17,127 nucleotides of DNA from an uncultured Bacteriovorax sp. (lineage in GTDB: Bacteria > Bdellovibrionota > Bacteriovoracia > Bacteriovoracales > Bacteriovoracaceae), in contig CALUDF010000018.1 in the NCBI GenBank assembly GCA_943914745.1, forward strand, positions 1-17,127. Reading direction: 5' to 3'. This document shows positions 1-7,374 of the stretch, in pieces (the stretch's first letter is position 1; every line of letters starts with the position of its first letter). Position numbers and translations under genes: made by a program. A model generated the notes under the pieces. It was not told the origin of the DNA. It worked only from the letters and a program-made list of their open reading frames with translations, and searched no databases.

Positions 1-78
1 CGGAATGATAGTTCAATAGTAATATGCTTATGTGAATAGCACAGGTTCGCTTGATTTAAGAAAGGAGTTCTTAGACCT

Positions 79-831
79 ATGAATACAATGCAATCAGATT
101 ATCTAATGGATGTTATTTTAAGGCTCTCTCGTACGAGAAATGTAGAGTCCATAATAGAGATTATCAGGCATGCAGGCAGAAAGCTCACGGCAGCTGATGG
201 GGCCACTTTCATTTTAAAAGACAGCGATAAATGTTATTACGTAGATGAAGATGCGATAGGACCTCTGTGGAAAGGCAAGCGCTTCCCGCTGGAAGATTGT
301 ATTAGTGGCTGGGCCATGCTCAACAAAAGGCACACGGTCATTAAAGATATTTATAAAGACCCACGCATTCCCATTAATGCTTACAGGCCTACTTTTGTAA
401 AAAGCCTTGTGATGGTTCCAATCAATATTGATAGTTCGATCGGGGCCATAGGAAATTACTGGGCGAGTGAGCATGAAGCCACAGATGAAGAAGTTGAACT
501 TTTGACCTTTCTGGCCGAAGTCACATCCATTGCCATCCAAAACGTTGAAATCCTCGATCAACTCGAGAGTTCATTATCTCTTTCACGCGATCAAAAAAAG
601 ACCAACGATGAGTACATGACCATTGTAGCAACAGAGCTCAGGGCTTCAAAAAATTATCGCTTGGCCATCTCTAATGAGATCGATCGCTTGAGTTCACTGA
701 TTAAAGGCCAAATTCAGGATATCAAGCAACATGAAGGCCATCTAAAGAAAATCATTTATGAGATCTCTCTTAAGCAGCTAAATGAAATGGACGGACTTTT
801 AAGAGACTTTTTACAAGTTAAAAGATTGTAA
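79..831 (+). CDS. GAF-domain protein with helical C-terminal tail
   Basis: A 250-residue soluble protein. Residues about 10-160 look like a GAF domain, with the usual pattern of a ligand-pocket sheet, a W-x-M segment (SGWAM), PIN and SLVMVPI stretches, and a final helix (EVELLTFLAEVTSIAIQN). GAF domains bind small molecules or mediate dimer signalling; the ligand cannot be told here. Residues about 165-250 are charged and helical. The last 39 residues resemble the linker and first helix of some GAF-linked histidine kinases, with Leu231 where the phospho-accepting His would be and no ATPase domain after it. The start is supported by AAAGGAG at 61-67, 11 bases before the ATG. It stands alone on its strand, and its 3' end overlaps a small opposite-strand ORF by 14 bases. 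GAF fold likely; role unknown. Confidence 0.8.
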   Translation: MNTMQSDYLMDVILRLSRTRNVESIIEIIRHAGRKLTAADGATFILKDSDKCYYVDEDAIGPLWKGKRFPLEDCISGWAMLNKRHTVIKDIYKDPRIPINAYRPTFVKSLVMVPINIDSSIGAIGNYWASEHEATDEEVELLTFLAEVTSIAIQNVEILDQLESSLSLSRDQKKTNDEYMTIVATELRASKNYRLAISNEIDRLSSLIKGQIQDIKQHEGHLKKIIYEISLKQLNEMDGLLRDFLQVKRL

Positions 832-952
832 AAGAGTGGCTTAAATTCCTCTCTCTTCTTAGGTGCTGCTCCAGCTCGAAATCCATCTGCTCTTTAAAAC
901 TGTAGAATCTGCAGTCGCCGTTCAATAATTTTTTTAAAAATTGTGTAAGCAT
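818..952 (-). CDS. Small ORF, 44 residues, strong ribosome site
   Basis: An ORF of 44 codons reading leftward from ATG at 952 to TAA at 818. It is preceded by GGAGG (958-962 on the + strand as CCTCC), five bases before the ATG, one of the best ribosome sites in the window. The peptide starts MLTQFLKKLLNGDC and is strongly charged after residue 19 (KEQMDFELEQHLRRERN), so it is probably helical and amphipathic. It has one Cys and no clear membrane segment or signal peptide. It is divergent from the helix-turn-helix gene at 1081 and ends inside the 3' end of the GAF gene. I do not recognise the family. It could be a real small protein or the translated part of a regulatory RNA. Confidence 0.5.
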   Translation of the reverse strand: MLTQFLKKLLNGDCRFYSFKEQMDFELEQHLRRERNLSHSFTIF

Positions 953-999
953 GATTTCCTCCTGCTTTTGACATCTTCGTCCTTTTTGAGATTTTCCTC

Positions 1000-1034
1000 A
1001 ATACTCTTGAGAGAAGTATTATATTGTGATACTT
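1000..1034. promoter_or_regulatory. Candidate operator: three ATACT/AGTAT boxes
   Basis: ATACT at 1001-1005, its reverse complement AGTAT at 1015-1019, and ATACT again at 1029-1033 are spaced exactly 14 bases apart, in alternating orientation. Flanking bases extend the matches to AATACT/AGTATT and AAGTAT/ATACTT. They lie in the divergent region between the small ORF and the helix-turn-helix regulator, 47 to 80 bases before the latter's ATG. The likely reading is an operator, perhaps for the adjacent regulator. No convincing -35/-10 pair could be fixed here; TATTAT at 1017-1022 is the best -10 candidate. Confidence 0.35.
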
Positions 1035-1080
1035 TGGCATTAGGCGTGAAAGCCTTTTAGTCGTGGATAAGGAGAGAGAG

Positions 1081-1821
1081 ATGTCGCAAATTGATCAGTT
1101 TTTAAATGCACTCAAACGAGCTCTCAAAGCAAAAAACATCATTTATAAAGACTTGGCCCAGTCTCTTGATCTCAGCGAATCAAGCGTAAAGAGAATCCTC
1201 TCAGATAAATCAATCAGTCTTGAGAGAATAGAGGAGATATGCAAAGCCTGTGATTTAAGTTTTGCAGAAATCTGCAAAAACGCTAATTTTGAAGAGGACC
1301 TGAAGGATCATACTCTGACAAAAGAGCAGGAAAAGACGCTGGCCGAAAATCCAAGGCTCTTACATTACTTCATCATGCTCAATGATGGGATGACTCCACA
1401 GAAAATTGAAAAAAAGTTTGATATCTCTTCTCATGAGTCTAAAAAACATCTGCTTTTTTTAGACCGCATGAACTTGATTGAACTTCACCCTCGTGACAGG
1501 GTTAAATTAAAAAATAAAGAGGGCGCACTGCGATTTCGTCGCGATGGCGCCGTTGGGAAAGCTCTTTTTGCTCAAACCAAAAACCACTATCTCAACTATG
1601 ACTTCAACGAAGAAAGCGATTACATCCGCTTCTCAACCAATGCCTTTTCCTCAGCGTCCCTCGCTAAGTTTAGAAAGAAGCTTGATAAGCTGGTGGCCGA
1701 AATCCAAGAAGAAGCGCGCCTCATCGAAAATGGCGAGCAAGAGGTTGGAGAGACCGGTATTCTTCTGGCGATGCGTCCGTGGAAGTATTCATTTCTTGAT
1801 GTGATTAAAAAAAGAATCTGA
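1081..1821 (+). CDS. Helix-turn-helix (XRE-like) transcriptional regulator
   Basis: A 246-residue protein. Residues about 6-62 form a Cro/C1-type helix-turn-helix: helices around YKDLAQSL and SESSVKRILSD, then LERIEEICKACDLSFAEI. A second segment, residues about 70-125, looks winged-helix-like (MTPQKIEKKFDISSHESKKHLLFLDRMNLIEL), giving two probable DNA-binding modules. The rest is mixed alpha/beta, with a helical region near residues 193-220, and may dimerise or bind a ligand. A GTG at 1063 is in frame, but AAGGAG at 1069-1074 sits six bases before ATG 1081, so the ATG is preferred. It is a single gene, with its stop 125 bases before the kinase start. Targets unknown; autoregulation through the boxes upstream is an inference. 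Confidence 0.8.
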   Translation: MSQIDQFLNALKRALKAKNIIYKDLAQSLDLSESSVKRILSDKSISLERIEEICKACDLSFAEICKNANFEEDLKDHTLTKEQEKTLAENPRLLHYFIMLNDGMTPQKIEKKFDISSHESKKHLLFLDRMNLIELHPRDRVKLKNKEGALRFRRDGAVGKALFAQTKNHYLNYDFNEESDYIRFSTNAFSSASLAKFRKKLDKLVAEIQEEARLIENGEQEVGETGILLAMRPWKYSFLDVIKKRI

Positions 1822-1883
1822 CCGGATAAGTCTTGCTTCTTTTGCTAAGTCACCGTCATTATGCATATATGAATATTATCATT

Positions 1884-1902
1884 TTGACAGAAATATTTCT
1901 GT
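1884..1902 (+). promoter_or_regulatory. -35-like TTGACA overlapping a 16-bp perfect palindrome
   Basis: TTGACA at 1884-1889 is a consensus -35. It overlaps the perfect palindrome ACAGAAATATTTCTGT at 1887-1902, which would let a dimeric repressor block polymerase at the kinase gene just downstream. The matching -10 is weak (CATTTT at 1908-1913 with 18-base spacing), so the promoter itself is less certain than the palindrome. The rest of the 1822-1946 gap is AT-rich and holds nothing else I can name. Confidence 0.45.
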
Positions 1903-1946
1903 GATACCATTTTATTAATTAGTCATTGAAAGGGAATCGAGTATTT

Positions 1947-3611
1947 TTGAAAGAAATTAGCAGGCTATTAAAAAAGTCGCAGTATAAAAAAATTATTTTC
2001 TTCTTCTGCCTTGTCTCCATGCTTGTTCTTGTCGGCGTTGGCATTGAGCTTGGTGTCTCGTATTTTCATGAGATGGCGCGTGCTCGCTCTGATGCAGATA
2101 ATTTGAATCAAGCTTTCCAAACGCAGATTGAAAGCACTTTTAATAAAGTTGACCTTGTCTTAATTCAGGCCGCCCATGAGTTGGAGGCCCGCCCAAAACT
2201 TGAAGACTGGAAACCTGATGAACTGACCAAGATGCTTGAAGAGAAAAAGCGTTTTATTCCAGAGGCACAAAACATTTTTGTAGTCGGAAGAGATGGGATG
2301 GACCGCGTTCGTTTTAAATATGGGGGCCGCTACAATCTGGCCGACCGCGATTATTTTTATAAGCAAGCGACCAACGCTGAAAATAAACTTATTTTCTCTA
2401 AACCTCTCACCAGCCGGGAGACTGGGCGTATGGTGATTATCCTAAGCCGCAAGGTTTATGATAAGAAGCGCCAGTTCGCAGGAATAGTGGCCGCCGGAAT
2501 ACCGCTGATTTTTTTCAGTGAATTCTATTCTAAACTCAATCTCCTTCCAGATTCGGCCATTACGATTAACGGGATGGATAATATCCTTTATTCGCGCTAC
2601 CCATGGGCAGAGAAGTATGTGGGCTTTCCCCTGCAGCACCAAGATACTATCCGGGAGCTTTTTTATAATAATAAGAAAGCGGTTTTCGCCAAGAGAAAAT
2701 CGCGCATTGACGGAGTCACTAGACTGACAAATTCCAGAAGGGTCGGTGACACGAACTTTTTTGTAGTGGTGGCACTCTCTAAGGCTCAGTACCTGATTGG
2801 CTGGTATACGAAATGTTCAATTTACGTTTTTAGCTTCATCATCCTCTTTATCTTTGCTCTGAATTTTTTAATTAGGTCTCTTAGGGCCTTAAATGATCTT
2901 GAAGAACAAAGAAAACTTGCCGTCCAGAATGCCAAACTCACTTCGCTTGGAGAAATGGCCGGAGGGATTGCCCATGAAATCAACAATCCACTCGCCATCA
3001 TTTCTGGGCGAGTGAATGTGATGATTAAAAATATCGATGCCAACCAATATGAGGCAGAGTCTTTTAAATCCTCTTTGCAAAAAATTGGGCAAACAACAGA
3101 GAGAATCGCCAAGATCGTCAAAAGTCTCAAGGCCTTCTCGCGCACTAACGAGCAAGACCCTTTTGTCCCCACTCAGTTAAAAGATGTGGTTGATCACGCC
3201 ATTGAGATTTGCCGTGAGAAATTCAGGTCTAGTCCTGTCTCTTTAAAAATTGAGAGCATTCCAGAAGTGCGTATCAATTGCCGTGAATCTCAAATCGTCC
3301 AGGTTGTTTTGAATCTTTTAGGCAATGCCTTTGACGCCGTTGAAAAGCTGGAGGAGAAGTGGATCGTCGTGACGTTTGAAGTGACTGAAGATGAAAAAGT
3401 TTTGATTAAAGTCATTGATAGCGGAAATGGGATTCCTGATAACGTTGCCAACAATATCATGCAGCCTTTTTTCACCACGAAAGAAGTGGGAAAAGGAACG
3501 GGACTCGGTCTTTCTATCTCCAAGGGGATCATCGAAGATCACAATGGGAAGATCTATTTAGACAAAGATATTTCTCACACGTGCTTTGTGATTGAGATGG
3601 GAATCGTCTAG
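1947..3611 (+). CDS. Membrane sensor histidine kinase, extracytoplasmic Cache domain
   Basis: A 554-residue kinase. Membrane helix 1 is at about residues 15-41. A periplasmic domain at about 42-288 has dCache features (NIFVVGRDG, LADRDYFY, SRETGRMVIILSR), a class that binds small metabolites. Membrane helix 2 is at about 291-309. The cytoplasmic core has a HisKA H-box with phospho-accepting His343 in AHEINNP, an N-box around 453-466 (LNLLGNAFDA), G1 DSGNGIP near 491, an F-box PFFTTK and G2 GKGTGLGLS near 515. All catalytic motifs look intact, of the NtrB/DctB type. No response regulator is adjacent, so it is an orphan kinase. The start is uncertain: TTG 1947 follows AAGGGA; TTG 1926 is also in frame. 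It ends one base from the convergent SDR gene. Confidence 0.88.
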   Translation: MKEISRLLKKSQYKKIIFFFCLVSMLVLVGVGIELGVSYFHEMARARSDADNLNQAFQTQIESTFNKVDLVLIQAAHELEARPKLEDWKPDELTKMLEEKKRFIPEAQNIFVVGRDGMDRVRFKYGGRYNLADRDYFYKQATNAENKLIFSKPLTSRETGRMVIILSRKVYDKKRQFAGIVAAGIPLIFFSEFYSKLNLLPDSAITINGMDNILYSRYPWAEKYVGFPLQHQDTIRELFYNNKKAVFAKRKSRIDGVTRLTNSRRVGDTNFFVVVALSKAQYLIGWYTKCSIYVFSFIILFIFALNFLIRSLRALNDLEEQRKLAVQNAKLTSLGEMAGGIAHEINNPLAIISGRVNVMIKNIDANQYEAESFKSSLQKIGQTTERIAKIVKSLKAFSRTNEQDPFVPTQLKDVVDHAIEICREKFRSSPVSLKIESIPEVRINCRESQIVQVVLNLLGNAFDAVEKLEEKWIVVTFEVTEDEKVLIKVIDSGNGIPDNVANNIMQPFFTTKEVGKGTGLGLSISKGIIEDHNGKIYLDKDISHTCFVIEMGIV

Positions 3612-3612
3612 C

Positions 3613-5148
3613 TTACCAGTCGATAGGCTTATAATCCTTCAAGAATTGGCCGCACCAATGTTTCCCAGAATTAATCCCATCGATAAATGGATCACAAATT
3701 CTCGCCGCCCCATCAACGATATCTAACGGTGGCTGGAAGTCGTGAAATTTTTGTTTGTACTCAGAGATTTGTGCCGGGTCTTCATCTGTGACCCAGCCGG
3801 TATCAACGGCATTCATGAAAATGCCGTCTTTAGCAAAGTCAGAAGCCGATGTGTGAGTCATCATGTTGAGAGCGGCCTTGGCCATGTTTGTATGCGGATG
3901 GCGGTCCTCTTTTTTGAAACGGTAGAATTTACCTTCCATCGCCGTCACGTTCACGATGTGCTTTTTCCCCGTGTAATCGCGTCTCATCATGTGAACGAGG
4001 CGGTTACAAAGGATGAAGGGAGCTACTGCATTGACGAGTTGGACTTCGAGCATTTCAGGAGTCTGGATTTCCCCTAAGCGGAGCCTCCAGCTATTGGTTG
4101 TACGAAGATCGACTTGTTGAAGATCGGCATCGAGTTTTCCTTCAGGGAAAACTTCTTCGGCCACAAGTGAGTTGTCAAAACTGTAGGGAACTTGAGAGAG
4201 CTCTGCGGACGCTCTAATCCCAACCCCTGGGCCTTCACCATGCCAGGTAACCGGCAGAGCGTTTTCACTTGAAGTCGTAGATCCATAAGTTAGCTGATTG
4301 AGCTCAGTCTTAAACTCCTGGTGGTTCTTTAAGAGCCTTTGAGCTTCTGAATTGATGTCGTGGAAGTTTAATTGCTCTTGCTCCATTAAATGGGCGTAGA
4401 ACCCCGGTGGGCGTCTGACGGTCTGAGCAGCGTTGTTGATTAAAATATCCAGACGCGGGAATTTTTGCTCAATGTAGCTGGCGAAAATTTCCACAGAAGG
4501 TGAGTGGCGAAGATCGAGACCGTGAATGTGCAGTCTATCTTTCCAATCGTTGTAATCTTTTTCTTTGGCATATCTGGTGGCCGAATCAACCGGAAAGCGA
4601 GTGGTGGCAATAACAGTCGCTCCAGATCTAAGCATCATAAGAACGGCGTGGTATCCGATTTTTAAACGCGATCCCGTAATCAGGGCAATTTGTCCTGTGA
4701 GGTCTGTCGTTTGAAAACGCTTGTGGTAGTTGAAGTCCCCACAATCCTTGCACATAGTATCGTAGAAGAAGTGAAGTTTAGTGAACTCTGCTTTACAGAC
4801 GTAGCAGTTTCTTGCGGTGTCTAGTTCTGGTGCTTCTTCGTAAGCTTTATTGCTGTCTAATAAAAGCTGCTCAGGGGCAACGAAGACAGAGTTCTCGCGC
4901 GCGCTTCTGATTCCAGTCATGGCACGCTTAAGTCTATTTTGTTCGACTAATTGTTTTTGCTTAAAGATTTTTACGTCTTTATTTCTTTTAGCGATTTCTT
5001 TTTTATCAGGCTTAGCGATTGTCCCACATGCTTTAAATAAAGCAACTCTTTGCTCGTGGCTAAGCTCAGTCAGGATTTCTGAATTGTTTGCTACATGTTC
5101 AAGTAATGAAATACTCTCAATAACATCGCTTAAATTAAAATTTTTCAT
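3613..5148 (-). CDS. Long SDR-fold protein with zinc-ribbon-like insert and no catalytic Tyr
   Basis: A 511-residue protein. Residues 1-110 are helical. C115-x2-C118 and C133-x2-C136 form a probable zinc-binding ribbon. A Rossmann domain follows, with TGSRLKIG at 158-165, an acidic D-L after beta-4, NNAA at 238-241 and a late SDR core with VDTGWVTDEDP near 448. This predicts NAD(P) binding. The usual catalytic Ser and Tyr are not seen: the YxxxK position reads TNMAK, with Thr420 and Lys424, and the Ser strand reads NVTAM. A long insert (about 245-365) separates the SDR halves. It may be an unusual reductase or a non-catalytic NAD(P)-binding partner. It is last in the thiolase-hydrolase-SDR operon. 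ATG 5148 is chosen, with poor ribosome-site support; GTG 5166 is an alternative adding six residues. Confidence 0.8.
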   Translation of the reverse strand: MKNFNLSDVIESISLLEHVANNSEILTELSHEQRVALFKACGTIAKPDKKEIAKRNKDVKIFKQKQLVEQNRLKRAMTGIRSARENSVFVAPEQLLLDSNKAYEEAPELDTARNCYVCKAEFTKLHFFYDTMCKDCGDFNYHKRFQTTDLTGQIALITGSRLKIGYHAVLMMLRSGATVIATTRFPVDSATRYAKEKDYNDWKDRLHIHGLDLRHSPSVEIFASYIEQKFPRLDILINNAAQTVRRPPGFYAHLMEQEQLNFHDINSEAQRLLKNHQEFKTELNQLTYGSTTSSENALPVTWHGEGPGVGIRASAELSQVPYSFDNSLVAEEVFPEGKLDADLQQVDLRTTNSWRLRLGEIQTPEMLEVQLVNAVAPFILCNRLVHMMRRDYTGKKHIVNVTAMEGKFYRFKKEDRHPHTNMAKAALNMMTHTSASDFAKDGIFMNAVDTGWVTDEDPAQISEYKQKFHDFQPPLDIVDGAARICDPFIDGINSGKHWCGQFLKDYKPIDW

Positions 5149-5192
5149 AGGGGAGAGTGTTATCACGCCCCTTGCAAATAATCAATTGCGTC

Positions 5193-6026
5193 TTAGGGAA
5201 TCGCCTTAATAAAATCGCAAACTTCCGCTATGACTTTGGGATCTTTTAGGATGCGACGGTGACCGAGGCCCGAGGTCTTGATGATTTTTGAGCCTTTCCA
5301 TTGCTCGTGGATCGTCTCCCCGGCCACAATGTTTACGGCATTGTCGTCTTGGTCGTGGACGACTAAGCAGGGAAGATTTAGTGAGTTTCCTATTTCTCCC
5401 GTCACGAGCTCACTTGGTTTAAGGCCCGCTATTTTAGTGACGAGTTTAAAAAAGTGCTCGAGACCTTTTTCATTTAACCCAAAACTTTTTCCAAAAAAAG
5501 TCACGACTCTCTCATAGAAATTCGGCGTTCCGACCAATACCATGCCTTTGACTTTCAAACCTCTTTTTGCTGCCAGAACAGAGCATCCCCCACCAAAGGA
5601 GTGGGCAATCACGGCGTGGGCTCCGGTGGAATCCAGTTCTTTTTGAGCGTTAATGATGAACTCGGCGTAGTGACCTGGGTTGGTCATTCCATTGGGACCA
5701 TCGGGAGAGACCCCGTGTCCAGGGCCATCGAGAGCGACGACTCGAAAACCTAATTCAACGAGCCTCGTGCTGAAAGCTCCGATTTGTGTTCCCCTGCCAT
5801 TCCATCCGTGGATGAGCATGACTAGAGGATGAGTAGGATTGCCCCATTCAAAAGCGGCAATCCCATTGGATAGAAGGTATTTTTTTGACGTTTTAAAAAC
5901 GGCCATCTCTGATTCTGGTCTTGGAATTCTCGTCGGAGTGGCAAACATTTTTATCGCTATCCTTGCGGCCAAGGCAGGAGCAAAGAAAGAGAGGATAGCG
6001 ATAAGTTTTGGTAAATATTTTTTCAT
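5193..6026 (-). CDS. Alpha/beta hydrolase, probable membrane-anchored or exported
   Basis: A 277-residue alpha/beta hydrolase. The N-terminus MKKYLPKLIAILSFFAPALA is a signal peptide or anchor. Visible fold motifs are the oxyanion segment HGWNG, the strand DGPGHG, the nucleophile elbow A-H-S-F-G-G, an acid in DQDDNAVN and the catalytic His in GLGHRR. Ser, Asp and His are all present, so it should be an active esterase, lipase or thioesterase; the substrate is not readable. The reading frame opens upstream, but ATG 6026, four bases after the thiolase stop, is the natural coupled start. It is the middle gene of the operon, followed by the SDR gene after 44 bases. With a thiolase before it, a role in acyl or lipid turnover is a reasonable inference. 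Confidence 0.82.
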   Translation of the reverse strand: MKKYLPKLIAILSFFAPALAARIAIKMFATPTRIPRPESEMAVFKTSKKYLLSNGIAAFEWGNPTHPLVMLIHGWNGRGTQIGAFSTRLVELGFRVVALDGPGHGVSPDGPNGMTNPGHYAEFIINAQKELDSTGAHAVIAHSFGGGCSVLAAKRGLKVKGMVLVGTPNFYERVVTFFGKSFGLNEKGLEHFFKLVTKIAGLKPSELVTGEIGNSLNLPCLVVHDQDDNAVNIVAGETIHEQWKGSKIIKTSGLGHRRILKDPKVIAEVCDFIKAIP

Positions 6027-6030
6027 ACAA

Positions 6031-7311
6031 TTATGGTCTTTCAATAATCGCAGCGACACCCATACCACCAGCAGTACAGATGGAAATAAGACCGCGTCCA
6101 CTTCCTTTCTGCGCTAATGCTTTGGCAAGACTTGCGATGATTCTTCCGCCTGTCGCTGCAAATGGGTGGCCTAGGGCCAAGCTTCCGCCATTGACATTGA
6201 GCTTAGTCCTATCAATTGATCCCATCGGTTGATCAAGTCCCATTTTCTTGCAGTACTCTGGAGACTCCCAAGCTTTAAGTGTGCAAAGAACTTGTCCAGC
6301 AAAGGCCTCGTGAATCTCATAGAAGTCAAAATCCTGAAGCTTTAATTTATTTCTTTCAAGCAGTCTCTTAACTGCAAACGTCGGTGCCATTAAAAGTCCT
6401 TCACCCTTAACAAAGTCCACGGCCGAGTACTCAGCGTCGACAAAGTAGGCGAGGATGGGAAGTTTGTGTTTATCAGCGAAGTCTTCACTTCCTAGTAAGA
6501 CAGCAGAAGCTCCATCTGTCAGGGCGGTTGAATTCCCAGCTGTCAGTGTTCCTTTGCCAGTGAAATCAAAAGCTGGTTTTAATTTGGCGAGTTTTTCAAT
6601 CGTCGTGTCTGCTCTTAGGATCGAGTCTTTCTTTAATCCTTTAAACTCAAACAATAAGTCTTGGTGAAAGCCGGCTTCATAAGCGCGAGCGGCCTTTTGG
6701 TGAGACTCATAAGCGAGTTGGTCTTGCTCCGCTTGAGAGACTTTCCACTCCTGCACCATAAGTTCAGTATGCTGTCCCATCGACAAACCAGTTTGTGGCT
6801 CTTTAACCATGGGGAAAATCGGCAGAAGAAGTTTTGGATTAATTTGTGAGATGATTTTAAATTTCTCAGGAATGGATTTTGCTTTTTGCAGCTCCATCAT
6901 GAGCCATGAGAATTTATGGGAGAAGACACCTTGAATGTCACTGTTAGTGTCTGTTCCTCCAGCGATCCCTGCTTCTATTTGTCCTGAAGCAACTTTGAGC
7001 GCGATTTGAGCAGCCGTTTCTAATCCTGTTCCACAGGCACGTTGAACGTCGTATCCAGGAGTATGAGGGTGCAGTCCCGATTTTAAAACCGCTTCTCTCG
7101 TCATGTTCCAGTCTTCAGCATTTTTCATGACGGCCCCAGTGGCGACGTCACCAAGCTGGACGCCTTCAAGTTTCGTCTTCTTTACTAGGTCTCTTAGAGT
7201 CGCTGTGATGAGCTCCAGATTAGAGGTTCTCGAATAGTGAGAAAAAGACTTCGTAAAAGGAGTTCTTGATCCAGCAATAATAGCCACGGGTCTCATTGTC
7301 GTTGTTTTCAT
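6031..7311 (-). CDS. Thiolase (acetyl-CoA acyltransferase, FadI-like)
   Basis: A 426-residue type II thiolase, which cleaves 3-ketoacyl-CoA or condenses acyl-CoA units. The full catalytic set is present: nucleophile Cys93 in RACGTG, His334 in HEAFAG, His382 in GHPFAATG and Cys412 in ICTAGG. Length and the NVNGG segment fit the long thiolases (FadI/trifunctional-beta-type) used in fatty acid oxidation, though biosynthetic condensation cannot be excluded. The start is ATG 7311 with AAGGAT eight bases upstream. It is first in the operon with the hydrolase and SDR genes. No enoyl-CoA hydratase or acyl-CoA dehydrogenase is nearby. It is divergent from the TetR gene, whose palindrome lies 37 bases before this ATG, so repression by that regulator is likely. 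Confidence 0.9.
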   Translation of the reverse strand: MKTTTMRPVAIIAGSRTPFTKSFSHYSRTSNLELITATLRDLVKKTKLEGVQLGDVATGAVMKNAEDWNMTREAVLKSGLHPHTPGYDVQRACGTGLETAAQIALKVASGQIEAGIAGGTDTNSDIQGVFSHKFSWLMMELQKAKSIPEKFKIISQINPKLLLPIFPMVKEPQTGLSMGQHTELMVQEWKVSQAEQDQLAYESHQKAARAYEAGFHQDLLFEFKGLKKDSILRADTTIEKLAKLKPAFDFTGKGTLTAGNSTALTDGASAVLLGSEDFADKHKLPILAYFVDAEYSAVDFVKGEGLLMAPTFAVKRLLERNKLKLQDFDFYEIHEAFAGQVLCTLKAWESPEYCKKMGLDQPMGSIDRTKLNVNGGSLALGHPFAATGGRIIASLAKALAQKGSGRGLISICTAGGMGVAAIIERP

Positions 7312-7338
7312 GGTTTATATCCTTATTTTAATTACCTT

Positions 7339-7367
7339 TTGACATTTTACCTACTGGTAGGTAGAAT
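7339..7367 (+). promoter_or_regulatory. Sigma-70-type promoter of the tetR gene
   Basis: TTGACA at 7339-7344, a 17-base spacer, and TAGAAT at 7362-7367: 11 of 12 consensus positions with ideal spacing. Only seven bases separate the -10 from ATG 7375, so the predicted transcript start falls at or next to the A of the start codon. No ribosome site lies in between, so the mRNA would be leaderless or nearly so. Confidence 0.75.
7348..7363. promoter_or_regulatory. Operator palindrome TACCTAC-N2-GTAGGTA
   Basis: Perfect 7-bp arms around a 2-base centre, lying almost wholly inside the promoter spacer of tetR and 37 bases from the thiolase ATG on the other strand. Size and position fit a TetR-family dimer site that blocks its own promoter and the divergent thiolase operon. 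The - strand promoter is less clear; TAAAAT at 7344-7349 is a possible -10 overlapping the same site. Confidence 0.75.
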
Positions 7368-7374
7368 ACACCTT

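Noticed and set aside
2822..3172. Open frames opposite the histidine kinase core
   Set aside because: The + strand shows intact H-box and neighbouring kinase motifs; the opposite frames are shadows without ribosome sites.
4850..5209. 119-codon + strand frame at the start of the SDR gene
   Set aside because: Antisense to the SDR N-terminal domain; no start signal and no recognisable protein features.
5839..6232. Two + strand frames across the thiolase/hydrolase junction
   Set aside because: They run antisense to clear thiolase and hydrolase motifs and mutually overlap in different frames.
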